From contig CAJUHM010000034.1 in assembly GCA_910586475.1 (NCBI GenBank), forward strand, positions 1 through 27,099: DNA of 27,099 bases, given 5' to 3'. This document shows positions 14,245 through 22,330 of this stretch, in pieces; positions within the stretch are counted from its first letter, which is position 1; each line of letters opens with the position of its first letter. Origin of the DNA: an uncultured Muribaculaceae bacterium (GTDB lineage Bacteria > Bacteroidota > Bacteroidia > Bacteroidales > Muribaculaceae). Both the position numbers and the translations under genes were made by a program. Below the pieces are notes generated by a model. That model saw only the letters and a list, made by a program, of their open reading frames with translations, was not told the DNA's origin and did not search any database.

Positions 14245-14799
14245 GTGTTTTTACAATATCTTCTGGGTATGCTACAGCTCCTTCTGTCTCCGCGTCGCGG
14301 ATGGGAGGATATTGCAGTCGACGGTTTTGCGTCGACAGAAATCCTGCGGAAGGGTTTCGTTCCGCTCATTGTCGTAGTCTCGCTGACATGTCTGCCCTCT
14401 CTATGGTATCATTCCGACGCGACGGTTGCGGGTGTGTGTGAGCGTATGGTCGCGTGTTTTGTCAAGTTTCTCGCAAGTTTCTATGTGGCATCATTCTGTT
14501 TCTCCCTCTACATTCCATCGTGTACGGACAATGTCATGTCAATGAACAAAAACCATACGTTTATTGTCTATTCTCTCGGAATCCTTGCGCTGCTTAACAT
14601 CCTGACCAACCTTCTTCCGATGGTGCCGGACATGCTCTATCTGCTGCCGGTCTATGTTTACTTTATAATGTGGCGCGGCATAACTTTCATGGAGGTGAAA
14701 TTCAATGGCGTGATCAGTTTCATGCTGCTCAATCTTTTTGCACTTCTTCTGCCTCCGTTTCTATTCCAATATTTGTTTAATTTGATTATACCGGCTTGA
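14245..14799 (+). CDS. Yip1-like multi-pass membrane protein
   Basis: The 184-residue protein has about five hydrophobic helices (near residues 37-55, 68-90, 107-127, 132-152 and 155-180). The N-terminal motif LLLSPRRGWEDIA, typical of bacterial Yip1-domain proteins, is where a soluble N-terminal segment meets the membrane domain. Its function is unknown. The start is GTG at 14245, since the frame is closed by TAA at 14221-14223 and the next ATG (14269) would cut into the conserved N-terminal segment. Its stop lies 2 nt before the smpB ATG, so the two are cotranscribed, although no functional link is known. Confidence 0.72.
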   Translation: MFLQYLLGMLQLLLSPRRGWEDIAVDGFASTEILRKGFVPLIVVVSLTCLPSLWYHSDATVAGVCERMVACFVKFLASFYVASFCFSLYIPSCTDNVMSMNKNHTFIVYSLGILALLNILTNLLPMVPDMLYLLPVYVYFIMWRGITFMEVKFNGVISFMLLNLFALLLPPFLFQYLFNLIIPA

Positions 14800-14801
14800 A
14801 A

Positions 14802-15254
14802 ATGAAATTTTCTGAAGTAAATATAAAGAATAAAAGAGCGACTTTCGATTATGCTATTTCCGAAACTTTTACGGCGGGAATTGTGCTGACCGGAACGGAG
14901 ATCAAGTCAATACGCCTGGGAAAGGCAAGCCTTGTCGATACGTTCTGCTACGTTGCGTCTGACGGGGTGTGGATCAAGAACATGTATATTGCCGAGTATT
15001 TCTATGGGTCGTATAACAACCATGAGTCGCGTCGGGACCGCAAGCTGCTTCTTAATAAAAAAGAGATCGCTAAGCTCTCGAAATGTGGCAAGGAGACCGG
15101 CATGACGATTGTACCGTTGCGCATGTTCATCAACGACCGCGGCCTTGCGAAAATGGTTATCGGTATCGGCCGTGGTAAGAAGGAGTACGACAAGCGTCAG
15201 GCTATAAAGGAGCGCGAAGACAAGCGGGCTATGGCGCGTATGTTTGAAAAATAG
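14802..15254 (+). CDS. smpB: SsrA-binding protein
   Basis: SmpB binds tmRNA and delivers it to stalled ribosomes for trans-translation, which tags the nascent chain for proteolysis. The 150-residue protein has the OB-fold core with VLTGTEIKSIRLGKASLVD (about 30-48), the RRDRKLLLNKKEI tmRNA-binding segment (about 75-87) and the basic C-terminal tail (GRGKKEYDKRQAIKERE). I use the ATG at 14802-14804, since an in-frame TTG at 14796 overlaps the upstream gene. The tmRNA gene itself is not in this window. Confidence 0.96.
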   Translation: MKFSEVNIKNKRATFDYAISETFTAGIVLTGTEIKSIRLGKASLVDTFCYVASDGVWIKNMYIAEYFYGSYNNHESRRDRKLLLNKKEIAKLSKCGKETGMTIVPLRMFINDRGLAKMVIGIGRGKKEYDKRQAIKEREDKRAMARMFEK

Positions 15255-15255
15255 T

Positions 15256-15290
15256 CTAAGGGACGGGGTTAAATATAAACAGTTCCTTAG
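15256..15290. terminator. Weak hairpin between smpB and the convergent lipoprotein gene
   Basis: CTAAGGGAC (15256-15264) can pair with GTTCCTTAG (15282-15290), giving 9 bp with one G-U pair. The right arm overlaps the stop codon of the opposing gene. There is no T-tract on the plus strand, so it is a weak or bidirectional terminator at best. Confidence 0.3.
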
Positions 15291-16006
15291 AAGGTCGTGT
15301 ATTCTTCCTCATAGTGCAGGTCCTTATAGTATAATGGAGCAGAGAGCGGGCCTCGCTCGATTATGGATTTTATAGTGTCGGTGACTCTTTTCTGTTGCGT
15401 GGCCGAAGCTCCGGCGTTGAAAGTGCGTACGAAGCCGTTCTGATCGACGACTATGGTTGTCGGATAATAAGTTTCACGTGGCAGCCATGTGGTAAGGGTC
15501 GAATCTGCTGCGATATGTGCCCATTTAAAGTTACGGCTCTTCATTATTTTCTTTATTGTCGACGGGGATTCAACATTTACTCCGATGAAATTGCATTGGG
15601 GGAAAGAGTCCTGAAGAGATAAGAGCCACGGAATCTCGGACATGCAAGGAGGGCAAATCGAATACCAGAAGTTGAACACTGTTATCCGTCCGAGAAGATC
15701 TTTATTGGTCCAATGGTTTCCTCTGGAATCGACGATGTCTATCTGAGGCAGTGTTGTGGGTCGATGCCATTCAGTTTTTGGATTACTGTCTGACCCCCAG
15801 AGCATTGTGTGCATGTGTTTGAAGAGCTCATCGGTTGTCCAGTCTGATTTTGTGGAAGCTGACATAGGACGATGGGCATCGAAATAGATTCCCGGCGGAA
15901 TCTGTCTGCCCGTCGTGGCGACAGTTGTGTTGCGATTTGACGAGCAGGAGAATATGGCAGTACATGCAGAGGCGGTCAGAAGCGAGATGAAGAGCAGTTG
16001 TTTCAT
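15287..16006 (-). CDS. TlpA/ResA-like thioredoxin-fold lipoprotein
   Basis: The 239-residue protein has an N-terminal hydrophobic signal ending in AIFSC, so Cys21 is the probable lipidation site and the protein faces the periplasm. The thioredoxin-like domain (about 85-220) carries the redox motif CPPC at Cys118-Cys121 within FNFWYSICPPCMSEIP, and a Tyr-Pro-Thr that fits the cis-proline loop (YYPTTIVVDQNG). It is likely a thiol-disulfide reductase of the TlpA/ResA group, and its substrate is unknown. It follows the methyltransferase gene with a 24-nt gap. The C-terminal 25 residues (APLYYKDLHYEEEYTTF) extend past the fold. Confidence 0.85.
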   Translation of the reverse strand: MKQLLFISLLTASACTAIFSCSSNRNTTVATTGRQIPPGIYFDAHRPMSASTKSDWTTDELFKHMHTMLWGSDSNPKTEWHRPTTLPQIDIVDSRGNHWTNKDLLGRITVFNFWYSICPPCMSEIPWLLSLQDSFPQCNFIGVNVESPSTIKKIMKSRNFKWAHIAADSTLTTWLPRETYYPTTIVVDQNGFVRTFNAGASATQQKRVTDTIKSIIERGPLSAPLYYKDLHYEEEYTTF

Positions 16007-16030
16007 TTGAATATAATTATTTATGATTGC

Positions 16031-17233
16031 TTATTCCGGGGCGGTCAGGATCAGTACGGTTTTGGCGGAGGCAGTGCGCGTAGCCCAGATTCTGTTTGTC
16101 CCTCCTTGTTTCAGTTTGATTTTTTTTAATAGCTCTTCCGGTTTCAGAGGGAAGTTTCGTGTCGAAATGTCGGCTTTTTCGCATTTTTCGCGAAGAGCTT
16201 TTGTGTCGTTTTTGCTCATAGAGAAAACGCCGATTATTCTGTGGGATGATCCCGGGAAGTGTTCAGCGGCATTGTCAGACGTATAGAGATGGCTGTTGGG
16301 CGCGATTTTGTTAAGACCGAAACGCGATGATAGGAGATTGAACGGACCTGTTTTGAAAACTGAGGGAAACGGCTCATGAAGCCATTGTCCCTGTTTCGGA
16401 TCGGAAATGACGGCGTGGGAGGTCTCTTCTTTGCTGAATGTAAAGGAAAAAGAGTCCAGAGGTTCGCAATCGGTTATTGTCGCCGATATGATCGTCGGTT
16501 CTTTAGCGGATATGTCGCGCTCGCATATGACAACGAGTTCCTTGCATTCATGTCTGTCGCCTATGGCTATTATTCGGCTCACATTTGAGATCTCGCTCAG
16601 GGTGTGTTTGATGTCCAGCATTGGCGACGCCTTGATGATGACTTTAGGCGCAACGGTAAGCATCTGAGGCAGAATGGCTGTCACATCGGGTGAGCAGTCG
16701 GCAAGCGCAAATAGCCGTCGGCCGTGGGATCCGCGTCTTGCCGGATCGATGAAGATTGCATCGAAGCTGTCGGGTTGAGAACTGTTGAGAAACTCAACGC
16801 TGTCACCTTCGAGGACCGTTATGTTGTTCAGACCGAGCAGTGATGCGTTATGGGCAGCACATGCGGCTGTGGTCGGATTGATTTCCAGCGCAGTCACGCA
16901 GGAAGCTTCCTGAGCGATATGGAAGGTGTCTATTCCGAGGCCGCATGTCATGTCGAGTACTCTTTGTGCCGGGGTACAAAGTTGTGCATGGAAAGACGCT
17001 AATGCATCGGAGGTCGCTTGTTCGGAAGACAAGACCGACGGGAATCGGAAACGTGGCGCAGCGAGCAGGGTTTCGTGGAGTTTTCTTGTCGTGCGTTGGC
17101 GGCATTCGATCTGGTCGATCACGTCGGAAAACCCGGCTATGCCGCGGTTAGCCAGGCGCAGACGGTTGACATCCTCCAGGGCCAGTCGCTGGACTTCGTC
17201 CCACTGTGTATCTGTCAGGTTGATATTTTCCAT
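16031..17233 (-). CDS. Class I SAM methyltransferase with THUMP-like domain
   Basis: The 400-residue protein has a Rossmann-type methyltransferase core with motif I VLDMTCGLGIDT at about 93-103, the acidic ALEIN at about 115-119 and FIDPARR near 161-167. The C-terminal part (about 330-400, FPLKPEELLKKIKLKQGG..RIWA) matches the THUMP-like domain found in this Bacteroidetes family. An N-terminal region with SSEQATSDALA precedes motif I. Its relatives are presumed RNA methyltransferases, but the substrate is not established. The gene is upstream of, and probably cotranscribed with, the TlpA-like lipoprotein gene, and divergent from the TPR gene. Confidence 0.85.
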   Translation of the reverse strand: MENINLTDTQWDEVQRLALEDVNRLRLANRGIAGFSDVIDQIECRQRTTRKLHETLLAAPRFRFPSVLSSEQATSDALASFHAQLCTPAQRVLDMTCGLGIDTFHIAQEASCVTALEINPTTAACAAHNASLLGLNNITVLEGDSVEFLNSSQPDSFDAIFIDPARRGSHGRRLFALADCSPDVTAILPQMLTVAPKVIIKASPMLDIKHTLSEISNVSRIIAIGDRHECKELVVICERDISAKEPTIISATITDCEPLDSFSFTFSKEETSHAVISDPKQGQWLHEPFPSVFKTGPFNLLSSRFGLNKIAPNSHLYTSDNAAEHFPGSSHRIIGVFSMSKNDTKALREKCEKADISTRNFPLKPEELLKKIKLKQGGTNRIWATRTASAKTVLILTAPE

Positions 17234-17359
17234 TCAAGGTGTAGAATAATCCTCCGCAAGTTACAAAAAAAATGGCATTAGGCCATGCGGAATGCTTTTT
17301 TTTTGCTTTTCGGGAGCTGACATCGGACAGAGATCCGTAAAAACAGCTTTGGCATGGAA

Positions 17360-17391
17360 TTTGTTATTCTGATTGTAGATTTGTAAATTTG
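17360..17391 (+). promoter_or_regulatory. Promoter of the TPR protein gene
   Basis: TTTG (17360-17363), a 20-nt spacer and TAAATTTG (17384-17391) match the consensus exactly. The ATG is 22 nt past the -7 box. Confidence 0.75.
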
Positions 17392-17413
17392 CAATGAACA
17401 GAATTCTCCCCTG

Positions 17414-19621
17414 ATGATAAAAACACCCCAACTCCAACTGATTGCCGGACGTATAAGCGACGCGCTTCAGAATTCAAGAATTTCCGAGGCGTTCTCGGAA
17501 CTGACATCTATGGCGGAGGCGACTTCGGCTCCCTGGGCGATAAAGAATGAGATAGCCCGTCTGCAGGAAGGTTTCGGCTTTCTTCGAGAATATGCCGTCA
17601 GCGGTGTGGAAGATCCGAGCCGTGATGATATCCTTGCCGAAATCAAGGCCGGTATAATAACCCAGACAGAAGCAATTGTGCGACTTTCGATGATTGAAGA
17701 GTCTCCGAAGATCTATTTCAGCAATCTGCGTTATGAGAGGCTTCAGTCCGATTCATCAATTCCCGGATTGATTGGCGAGTTCACGGCGTTTAATTCGGCT
17801 CTCAGCATGATGACGTTCACTTCGCCCTCTGCGAAGTCCGACAATTTGAAAATGGAGAAAAACCGTCAGATGGATATGGCGCGTCGAATCTTCAATGTCA
17901 TATGGACTGCATTTCCGCTCAAGCCGGATGACGCAACGGCAATTCGTTCGGTGCTCTCGGAAGAAACGATTCGTAGTGAGTTCCGCGAGCTTTTCCTAAG
18001 CGCGGTGATGCTTGGTGCCTTCGAGTTTTATGATGAGAGGCGGATCGTGTTGCTTGCTGAAACCTATCTGACCGCAACGGGCGATCTTGAGCTACGTGCT
18101 CTCGTGGGGCTGGTTCTTTCGCTTTGGATGCAGCGTGAGTCTCTCTCCGGAAAGTCTCTTAAAAATGTGATGGATTCTGTCCGGGAGAAGAAAGGGTGGG
18201 CCGATGATCTGAAGATGATTTTCCTTAACCTCGTGCGCACACGCGACACCGATCGTATTACCCGAACGATGAATGAGGAGGTCATTCCGGGAATGATGAA
18301 GCTTCGTCCGGAGATTTTTAGGAAGTTTTCGGGAAAGGACCTGTCGGACGAATTCGATCCGGAAGAGATGAACCCAGAGTGGGAATCGCTGCTTGAAAAA
18401 TCAGGCATGGCAGACAAACTGAAAGCACTGAATGACCTTCAGTCTGAAGGTGGAGACGTCATGCATTCTACTTTCGCAGCCCTCAAGGGCTTTCCGTTTT
18501 TCCATCAGGTGCCGAACTGGTTTCTTCCGTTCTTTACGGAGCAGACAGATGTGGCAGATGTCCTGGCTGAGTCTGCCGACGATCTTGGCGAGCTCATCGC
18601 AATGATGCCGATGATCTGCGACAACGACAAGTATTCTCTGGTTATGTCAATGAGTCAGATGCCTTCGGCCAACCGCAGGATGATGGTGGAGCAATTCAAA
18701 ATGCAGAACATCAATCTGTCGGAACTGCGCAATTCGCTTCTCAATCCTGAGATTGCAAGCCGAAGTAATCGTGCCAATGATATTATCCACGATTTCTATC
18801 GCTTTTTTACCCTTTTCCGTCGTAAATCGGAGTTTGTCAATCCGTTTGCAAAGCCGATCAATCTTGCTGCAGTCGGACTGCTCTCGCCTGACCTTGTCGA
18901 CCGGGAGGCTCTGCAGGCAGTAGGGGAGTTTTATTTCAAGCGTGGCTACCACACAGAAGCGCTTGAGGTTTTTAGGCTGCTTCTGTCTGAGGATGGCGCA
19001 GCCTCGTTATGGCAGAAAGCGGGCTATTGTGAGCAGCAGTTGGGCAATATCACAGAGGCTCTTTCTCTTTACAGACGAAGTGAACTCCTGTCACCTCCCG
19101 GACAATGGCTTCGCCGACGGATTGCTTATTGCCTGAAGATGCTCGGGAAGCATGAGGAAGCCGTCGGATATTATAAAGAGCTCTCGGAAGAAAAGCCGCG
19201 CGATCTGGGTCTGGCTCTCAGTCTCGGTCATTGCTATCTTGCTCTCGGACGATTTTCGGAGGCCCTTCAGTGTTATTTCAAGGTTGAATATCTTGATGAA
19301 AACGGTTCGAAAGCGTTGCGCCCGATTGCGTGGTGTTCGTTTGTTGAGGGAGATTACGAGCGTTCTGAGAAGTATTATGCGAAAATTCTCGCCGGCGATC
19401 CTACGCCGACAGATTATCTCAATGTCGGCCATCTTTATCTCGTCAGAAGAAATTTCAAGGAGGCAGCCGGATACTATTCGGCCTATCTTCAGAAGGTTGG
19501 TGGCGATTCCGGAAAGCTATATGAAGCGGTAAGCGCTGACAAGGAATATCTCGCCAAGGCGGGGGTTGATCCGCTGCTCGTTTCGCTGGTTCTTGACAAG
19601 GCTGTTTTTCCTGCGTCATGA
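17414..19621 (+). CDS. Large TPR protein with uncharacterised helical N-terminal region
   Basis: The 735-residue protein has no signal peptide or membrane segment and should be cytoplasmic. Residues about 496-730 form roughly six tetratricopeptide repeats (e.g. FYFKRGYHTEALEVFRLLL, YCLKMLGKHEEAVGYYKEL, HCYLALGRFSEALQCYFKV), a protein-interaction scaffold. The first 490 residues are mostly helical, without a domain I recognise, and include the conspicuous aromatic segment LKGFPFFHQVPNWFLPFF at about 355-372. The gene has its own perfect promoter and lies 57 nt before the M3 peptidase gene, with which it may be cotranscribed. The function is unknown. Confidence 0.8.
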   Translation: MIKTPQLQLIAGRISDALQNSRISEAFSELTSMAEATSAPWAIKNEIARLQEGFGFLREYAVSGVEDPSRDDILAEIKAGIITQTEAIVRLSMIEESPKIYFSNLRYERLQSDSSIPGLIGEFTAFNSALSMMTFTSPSAKSDNLKMEKNRQMDMARRIFNVIWTAFPLKPDDATAIRSVLSEETIRSEFRELFLSAVMLGAFEFYDERRIVLLAETYLTATGDLELRALVGLVLSLWMQRESLSGKSLKNVMDSVREKKGWADDLKMIFLNLVRTRDTDRITRTMNEEVIPGMMKLRPEIFRKFSGKDLSDEFDPEEMNPEWESLLEKSGMADKLKALNDLQSEGGDVMHSTFAALKGFPFFHQVPNWFLPFFTEQTDVADVLAESADDLGELIAMMPMICDNDKYSLVMSMSQMPSANRRMMVEQFKMQNINLSELRNSLLNPEIASRSNRANDIIHDFYRFFTLFRRKSEFVNPFAKPINLAAVGLLSPDLVDREALQAVGEFYFKRGYHTEALEVFRLLLSEDGAASLWQKAGYCEQQLGNITEALSLYRRSELLSPPGQWLRRRIAYCLKMLGKHEEAVGYYKELSEEKPRDLGLALSLGHCYLALGRFSEALQCYFKVEYLDENGSKALRPIAWCSFVEGDYERSEKYYAKILAGDPTPTDYLNVGHLYLVRRNFKEAAGYYSAYLQKVGGDSGKLYEAVSADKEYLAKAGVDPLLVSLVLDKAVFPAS

Positions 19622-19678
19622 TCCGGGACAGACGGAATGATGACTATTCACTCACTGTAATATAACTGAAACTAACGT

Positions 19679-21718
19679 ATGATAAATCCGTTATTAAAAC
19701 AATTCGATACGCCATTTTCTGCAACCCCATTTTCTGCAATCCGTAATGAGCATTATCTTCCGGCAATAAAAGAGAGCATTGCCAAAGCTCTCAAAGAGAT
19801 AGACTCGATCGCGGAAAATGATCAGGCTCCGACTTTTGAAAACACAATCGTTGCTCTTGAAAGAGCCGGATCGGATCTGGAGCGTTCTCTGAATGTTTTC
19901 TTTCCGCTTCTTTCGGCGAATGCCGATGAAGAGATGATGAACATATCGCTTGAGGTGTCGCCGCTGCTTAGCGAGTACTCTGCCGCAATCTCTCTTAACC
20001 GGAAGTTGTGGGAACGTATCCGATCAGTCTATGATAAGAGGGGTTCTCTTGATCTTGGCGTTGAAGATTCAACTTTGCTTAAGGAAACATTCGACAGTTT
20101 TGCCCGCAGCGGAGCTCTTCTTGAGGGTGATGACCGCGAGGAGTTCAAACGCATAAAGGCAAGAATCAGTGAGCTGACAACGCTTTTTGGCCAAAATGTC
20201 CTTAAGGAGCTGAACACATATGAGATCTATCTTAAAGAAGAGGATCTTGAAGGACTGACGGAAAATCTGATTGAGGAGGCCGCTCACGCGGCGGCAGCAA
20301 AAAGGCGCGAGGGGGGATATCTCTTCACGCTTGCACAGCCAACCTATGTTGGTTTCATGAAATACTCCTGTCGCCGGGATCTTCGGGAGCGGATGTACAG
20401 ACTATATACCGGAAGGAATATGTCAGGCGAGTTCTCTAACATCGAGATCATCAGAGAGCTGACGGCGCTTCGTTCATCTCTTGCCAGACTGCTTGGCCGG
20501 CCGACATATGCCCACTTCTCTCTTGAGCCGACGATGGCGGCAACGCCTGATCGTGTCATGGAGCTGTTGTCTTCGCTACGTGATGCCTATCGTCCGGCAG
20601 AACAGGCAGAGCTTGCAGAGCTCCGGCAGTTCGCTTCGACGCTTGAGGGAACGCCTGTTGAGCTAATGCCGTGGGATTACAGCTATTATAGCACTAAGCT
20701 GCGGAAAGCAAAATATGACTATAATGAAGAAGATCTTCGTCCTTATTTTAAGCTCGACAATTTGATTTCCGGAGTCTTTGGTCTTGCGACACGTCTTTAC
20801 GGTCTGAATTTCGTAGAGACCTACAAAGTGGATCTCTATCATCCTGATGTCAGGGCTTATGAGGTGACAGATGGTGACGGAACTTACCTTGGACTTCTAT
20901 ATACGGACTTTTTCCCCCGCGAGAGCAAACAGGCGGGAGCCTGGATGACGGAGTTCAAGTCCCAGTGGTTTGAGCAGTCAGGGGAGAATTCGCGTCCCCA
21001 AATCTCGATTGTGATGAATTTCACGAAACCGACGCCGACAAAGCCCTCTCTGTTGACTCCGGGTGAGGTCAGAACGTTCCTGCATGAATTTGGACATGCC
21101 CTCCACGGACTTCTTTCGCAGACTAAATATGCATCTTTATCGGGGACGAATGTTCGTCGTGATTTTGTGGAACTCCCGTCGCAGTTTAATGAGAACTTCC
21201 TGACGAATAAAGAGTTTCTTGATGGATTTGCTTTCCATTTTGAAACCGGCGAACCGATCCCGTCCGAGTTGGTCGACAGGCTCATTGCTTCGGAGCAGTT
21301 TGGTGCAGCATATGCATGTATGCGTCAGCTCTATTTCGGTTTTCTCGATATAGCGTGGCATTCAATAGATTCACCGGTGGAAGATGTGTGTCGGTTTGAA
21401 GCAGATGCGACGGAGTCTGTAAAGGTGTTCGAGCCTATCGACGGATCGCTCGTTTCGCCTCAGTTCAGCCATATTTTCGCCGGAGGCTATGCTGCGGGCT
21501 ATTATAGCTATAAATGGGCTGAAGTTCTTGATGCGGATGCGTTTGATAGGTTCCGTTGTGATGGGATCTTTAATCAGGCGACAGCTTCGTCGTTCCGCCG
21601 AAATATTCTTGAGCGGGGGGGTACTGAGAACCCAGACACGCTCTATCGCCGTTTTCGTGGGCAGGAGCCGTCCATAACCGCGCTTCTACGTCGGGACGGA
21701 ATCATCAAAGGTAGCTGA
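19679..21718 (+). CDS. M3 family zinc metallopeptidase (Dcp/oligopeptidase A-like)
   Basis: This 679-residue cytosolic peptidase hydrolyses short peptides. The zinc motif HEFGH lies at 469-473, and the third ligand is expected at Glu498 in RRDFVELPSQ. The surrounding LSGTNVRRDFVELPSQ resembles E. coli dipeptidyl carboxypeptidase (Dcp) more than oligopeptidase A. There is no signal peptide, so substrates are probably intracellular peptides, for instance products of Lon or other proteases (inference). The helical N-terminal region (about 1-220) restricts access to the active site in this fold. A perfect hairpin terminator follows. Confidence 0.92.
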   Translation: MINPLLKQFDTPFSATPFSAIRNEHYLPAIKESIAKALKEIDSIAENDQAPTFENTIVALERAGSDLERSLNVFFPLLSANADEEMMNISLEVSPLLSEYSAAISLNRKLWERIRSVYDKRGSLDLGVEDSTLLKETFDSFARSGALLEGDDREEFKRIKARISELTTLFGQNVLKELNTYEIYLKEEDLEGLTENLIEEAAHAAAAKRREGGYLFTLAQPTYVGFMKYSCRRDLRERMYRLYTGRNMSGEFSNIEIIRELTALRSSLARLLGRPTYAHFSLEPTMAATPDRVMELLSSLRDAYRPAEQAELAELRQFASTLEGTPVELMPWDYSYYSTKLRKAKYDYNEEDLRPYFKLDNLISGVFGLATRLYGLNFVETYKVDLYHPDVRAYEVTDGDGTYLGLLYTDFFPRESKQAGAWMTEFKSQWFEQSGENSRPQISIVMNFTKPTPTKPSLLTPGEVRTFLHEFGHALHGLLSQTKYASLSGTNVRRDFVELPSQFNENFLTNKEFLDGFAFHFETGEPIPSELVDRLIASEQFGAAYACMRQLYFGFLDIAWHSIDSPVEDVCRFEADATESVKVFEPIDGSLVSPQFSHIFAGGYAAGYYSYKWAEVLDADAFDRFRCDGIFNQATASSFRRNILERGGTENPDTLYRRFRGQEPSITALLRRDGIIKGS

Positions 21719-21741
21719 TCTGCGACAGATAAATGCAAATT

Positions 21742-21786
21742 ATGATGCGTCAGGTTCAACAAGAATCCTGACGCATCATCGTTTTT
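21742..21786 (+). terminator. Rho-independent terminator of the M3 peptidase gene
   Basis: A perfect 13-bp stem (21742-21754 against 21767-21779) with a 12-nt loop is followed by CGTTTTTG. It starts 23 nt after the stop. Confidence 0.88.
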
Positions 21787-21817
21787 GTCGGGCAGATATG
21801 TGACATCAAATAAATCA

Positions 21818-21845
21818 AGAGGCAGACCAATGAAGGCCTGCCTCT
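21818..21845 (-). terminator. Terminator of rpmE2
   Basis: AGAGGCAG (21818-21825) pairs with CTGCCTCT (21838-21845), with a further CC/GG pair inside. On the minus strand TTGATTTATTTG follows. It lies 33 nt beyond the rpmE2 stop and faces the peptidase terminator. Confidence 0.7.
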
Positions 21846-21878
21846 CGTATTTCTGCATGTTCCGAATTGATTCGGAAG

Positions 21879-22133
21879 TTATTTTTTGCGACGGTTACCG
21901 TAACGGCTCATGAACTTATCTACGCGACCTGCGGTGTCAACGAGTTTCTGCTTGCCGGTGAAGAAGGGGTGAGATGAGCTGGTGATTTCAAGTTTTACCA
22001 AAGGATAGGTCACGCCGTCAACGTCAATTGTTTCTTTAGTTGCAATTGTTGAACGGGTAATGAAGATTTCTTCATTCGACATATCTTTGAACACAACTTC
22101 GCGATAGTTGGAGGGATGAATATCTTTTTTCAT
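21879..22133 (-). CDS. rpmE2: 50S ribosomal protein L31, type B (zinc-free)
   Basis: The 84-residue protein begins MKKDIHPSNYREVVFKD and contains SSHPFFTGKQKLVDTAGRVDKF, the L31 signature. It lacks the CxxC/Cys zinc site of the type A paralogue, so it is the zinc-independent form. In other bacteria this form replaces the zinc form when zinc is short. Whether this organism has both cannot be told here. The gene has its own promoter (22209-22240) and terminator. Confidence 0.95.
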   Translation of the reverse strand: MKKDIHPSNYREVVFKDMSNEEIFITRSTIATKETIDVDGVTYPLVKLEITSSSHPFFTGKQKLVDTAGRVDKFMSRYGNRRKK

Positions 22134-22208
22134 TTTGAAAAACGGTTAGTCTGCTATTATTCAATTTGTTAAAACTACGCTGGTAAGGCGATAATTTGTA
22201 ATGGCTTG

Positions 22209-22240
22209 CAAAGTTAGCTATTATTGTTGTAACTGACAAA
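22209..22240 (-). promoter_or_regulatory. Promoter of rpmE2
   Basis: On the minus strand TTTG (22240-22237), 20 nt and TAACTTTG (22216-22209) match the consensus exactly. The leader before the ATG is about 70 nt. I see no palindrome in it that looks like a Zur operator. Confidence 0.75.
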
Positions 22241-22261
22241 TATACGGAGCTAAAAATCAAA

Positions 22262-22320
22262 GAAAAATCGGGAAGAAGTTGTAGCTGCGATTGCGTGGCT
22301 GCTGCTTCTCCCGATTTTTC
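22262..22320 (-). terminator. Terminator of the carboxyltransferase gene
   Basis: GAAAAATCGGGAAGAAG (22262-22278) and CTTCTCCCGATTTTTC (22305-22320) are complementary apart from one bulged base, and enclose a 26-nt loop. T-rich sequence (TTTGATTTTTAG) follows on the minus strand. Confidence 0.8.
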
Positions 22321-22330
22321 AGTTTGTCTG

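Noticed and set aside
21100..22000. tRNA or tmRNA gene near smpB, rpmE2 or other translation genes
   Set aside because: I looked in the intergenic stretches for a T-loop GTTCRA flanked by an acceptor stem and found none. The gaps here hold only terminators and promoters.
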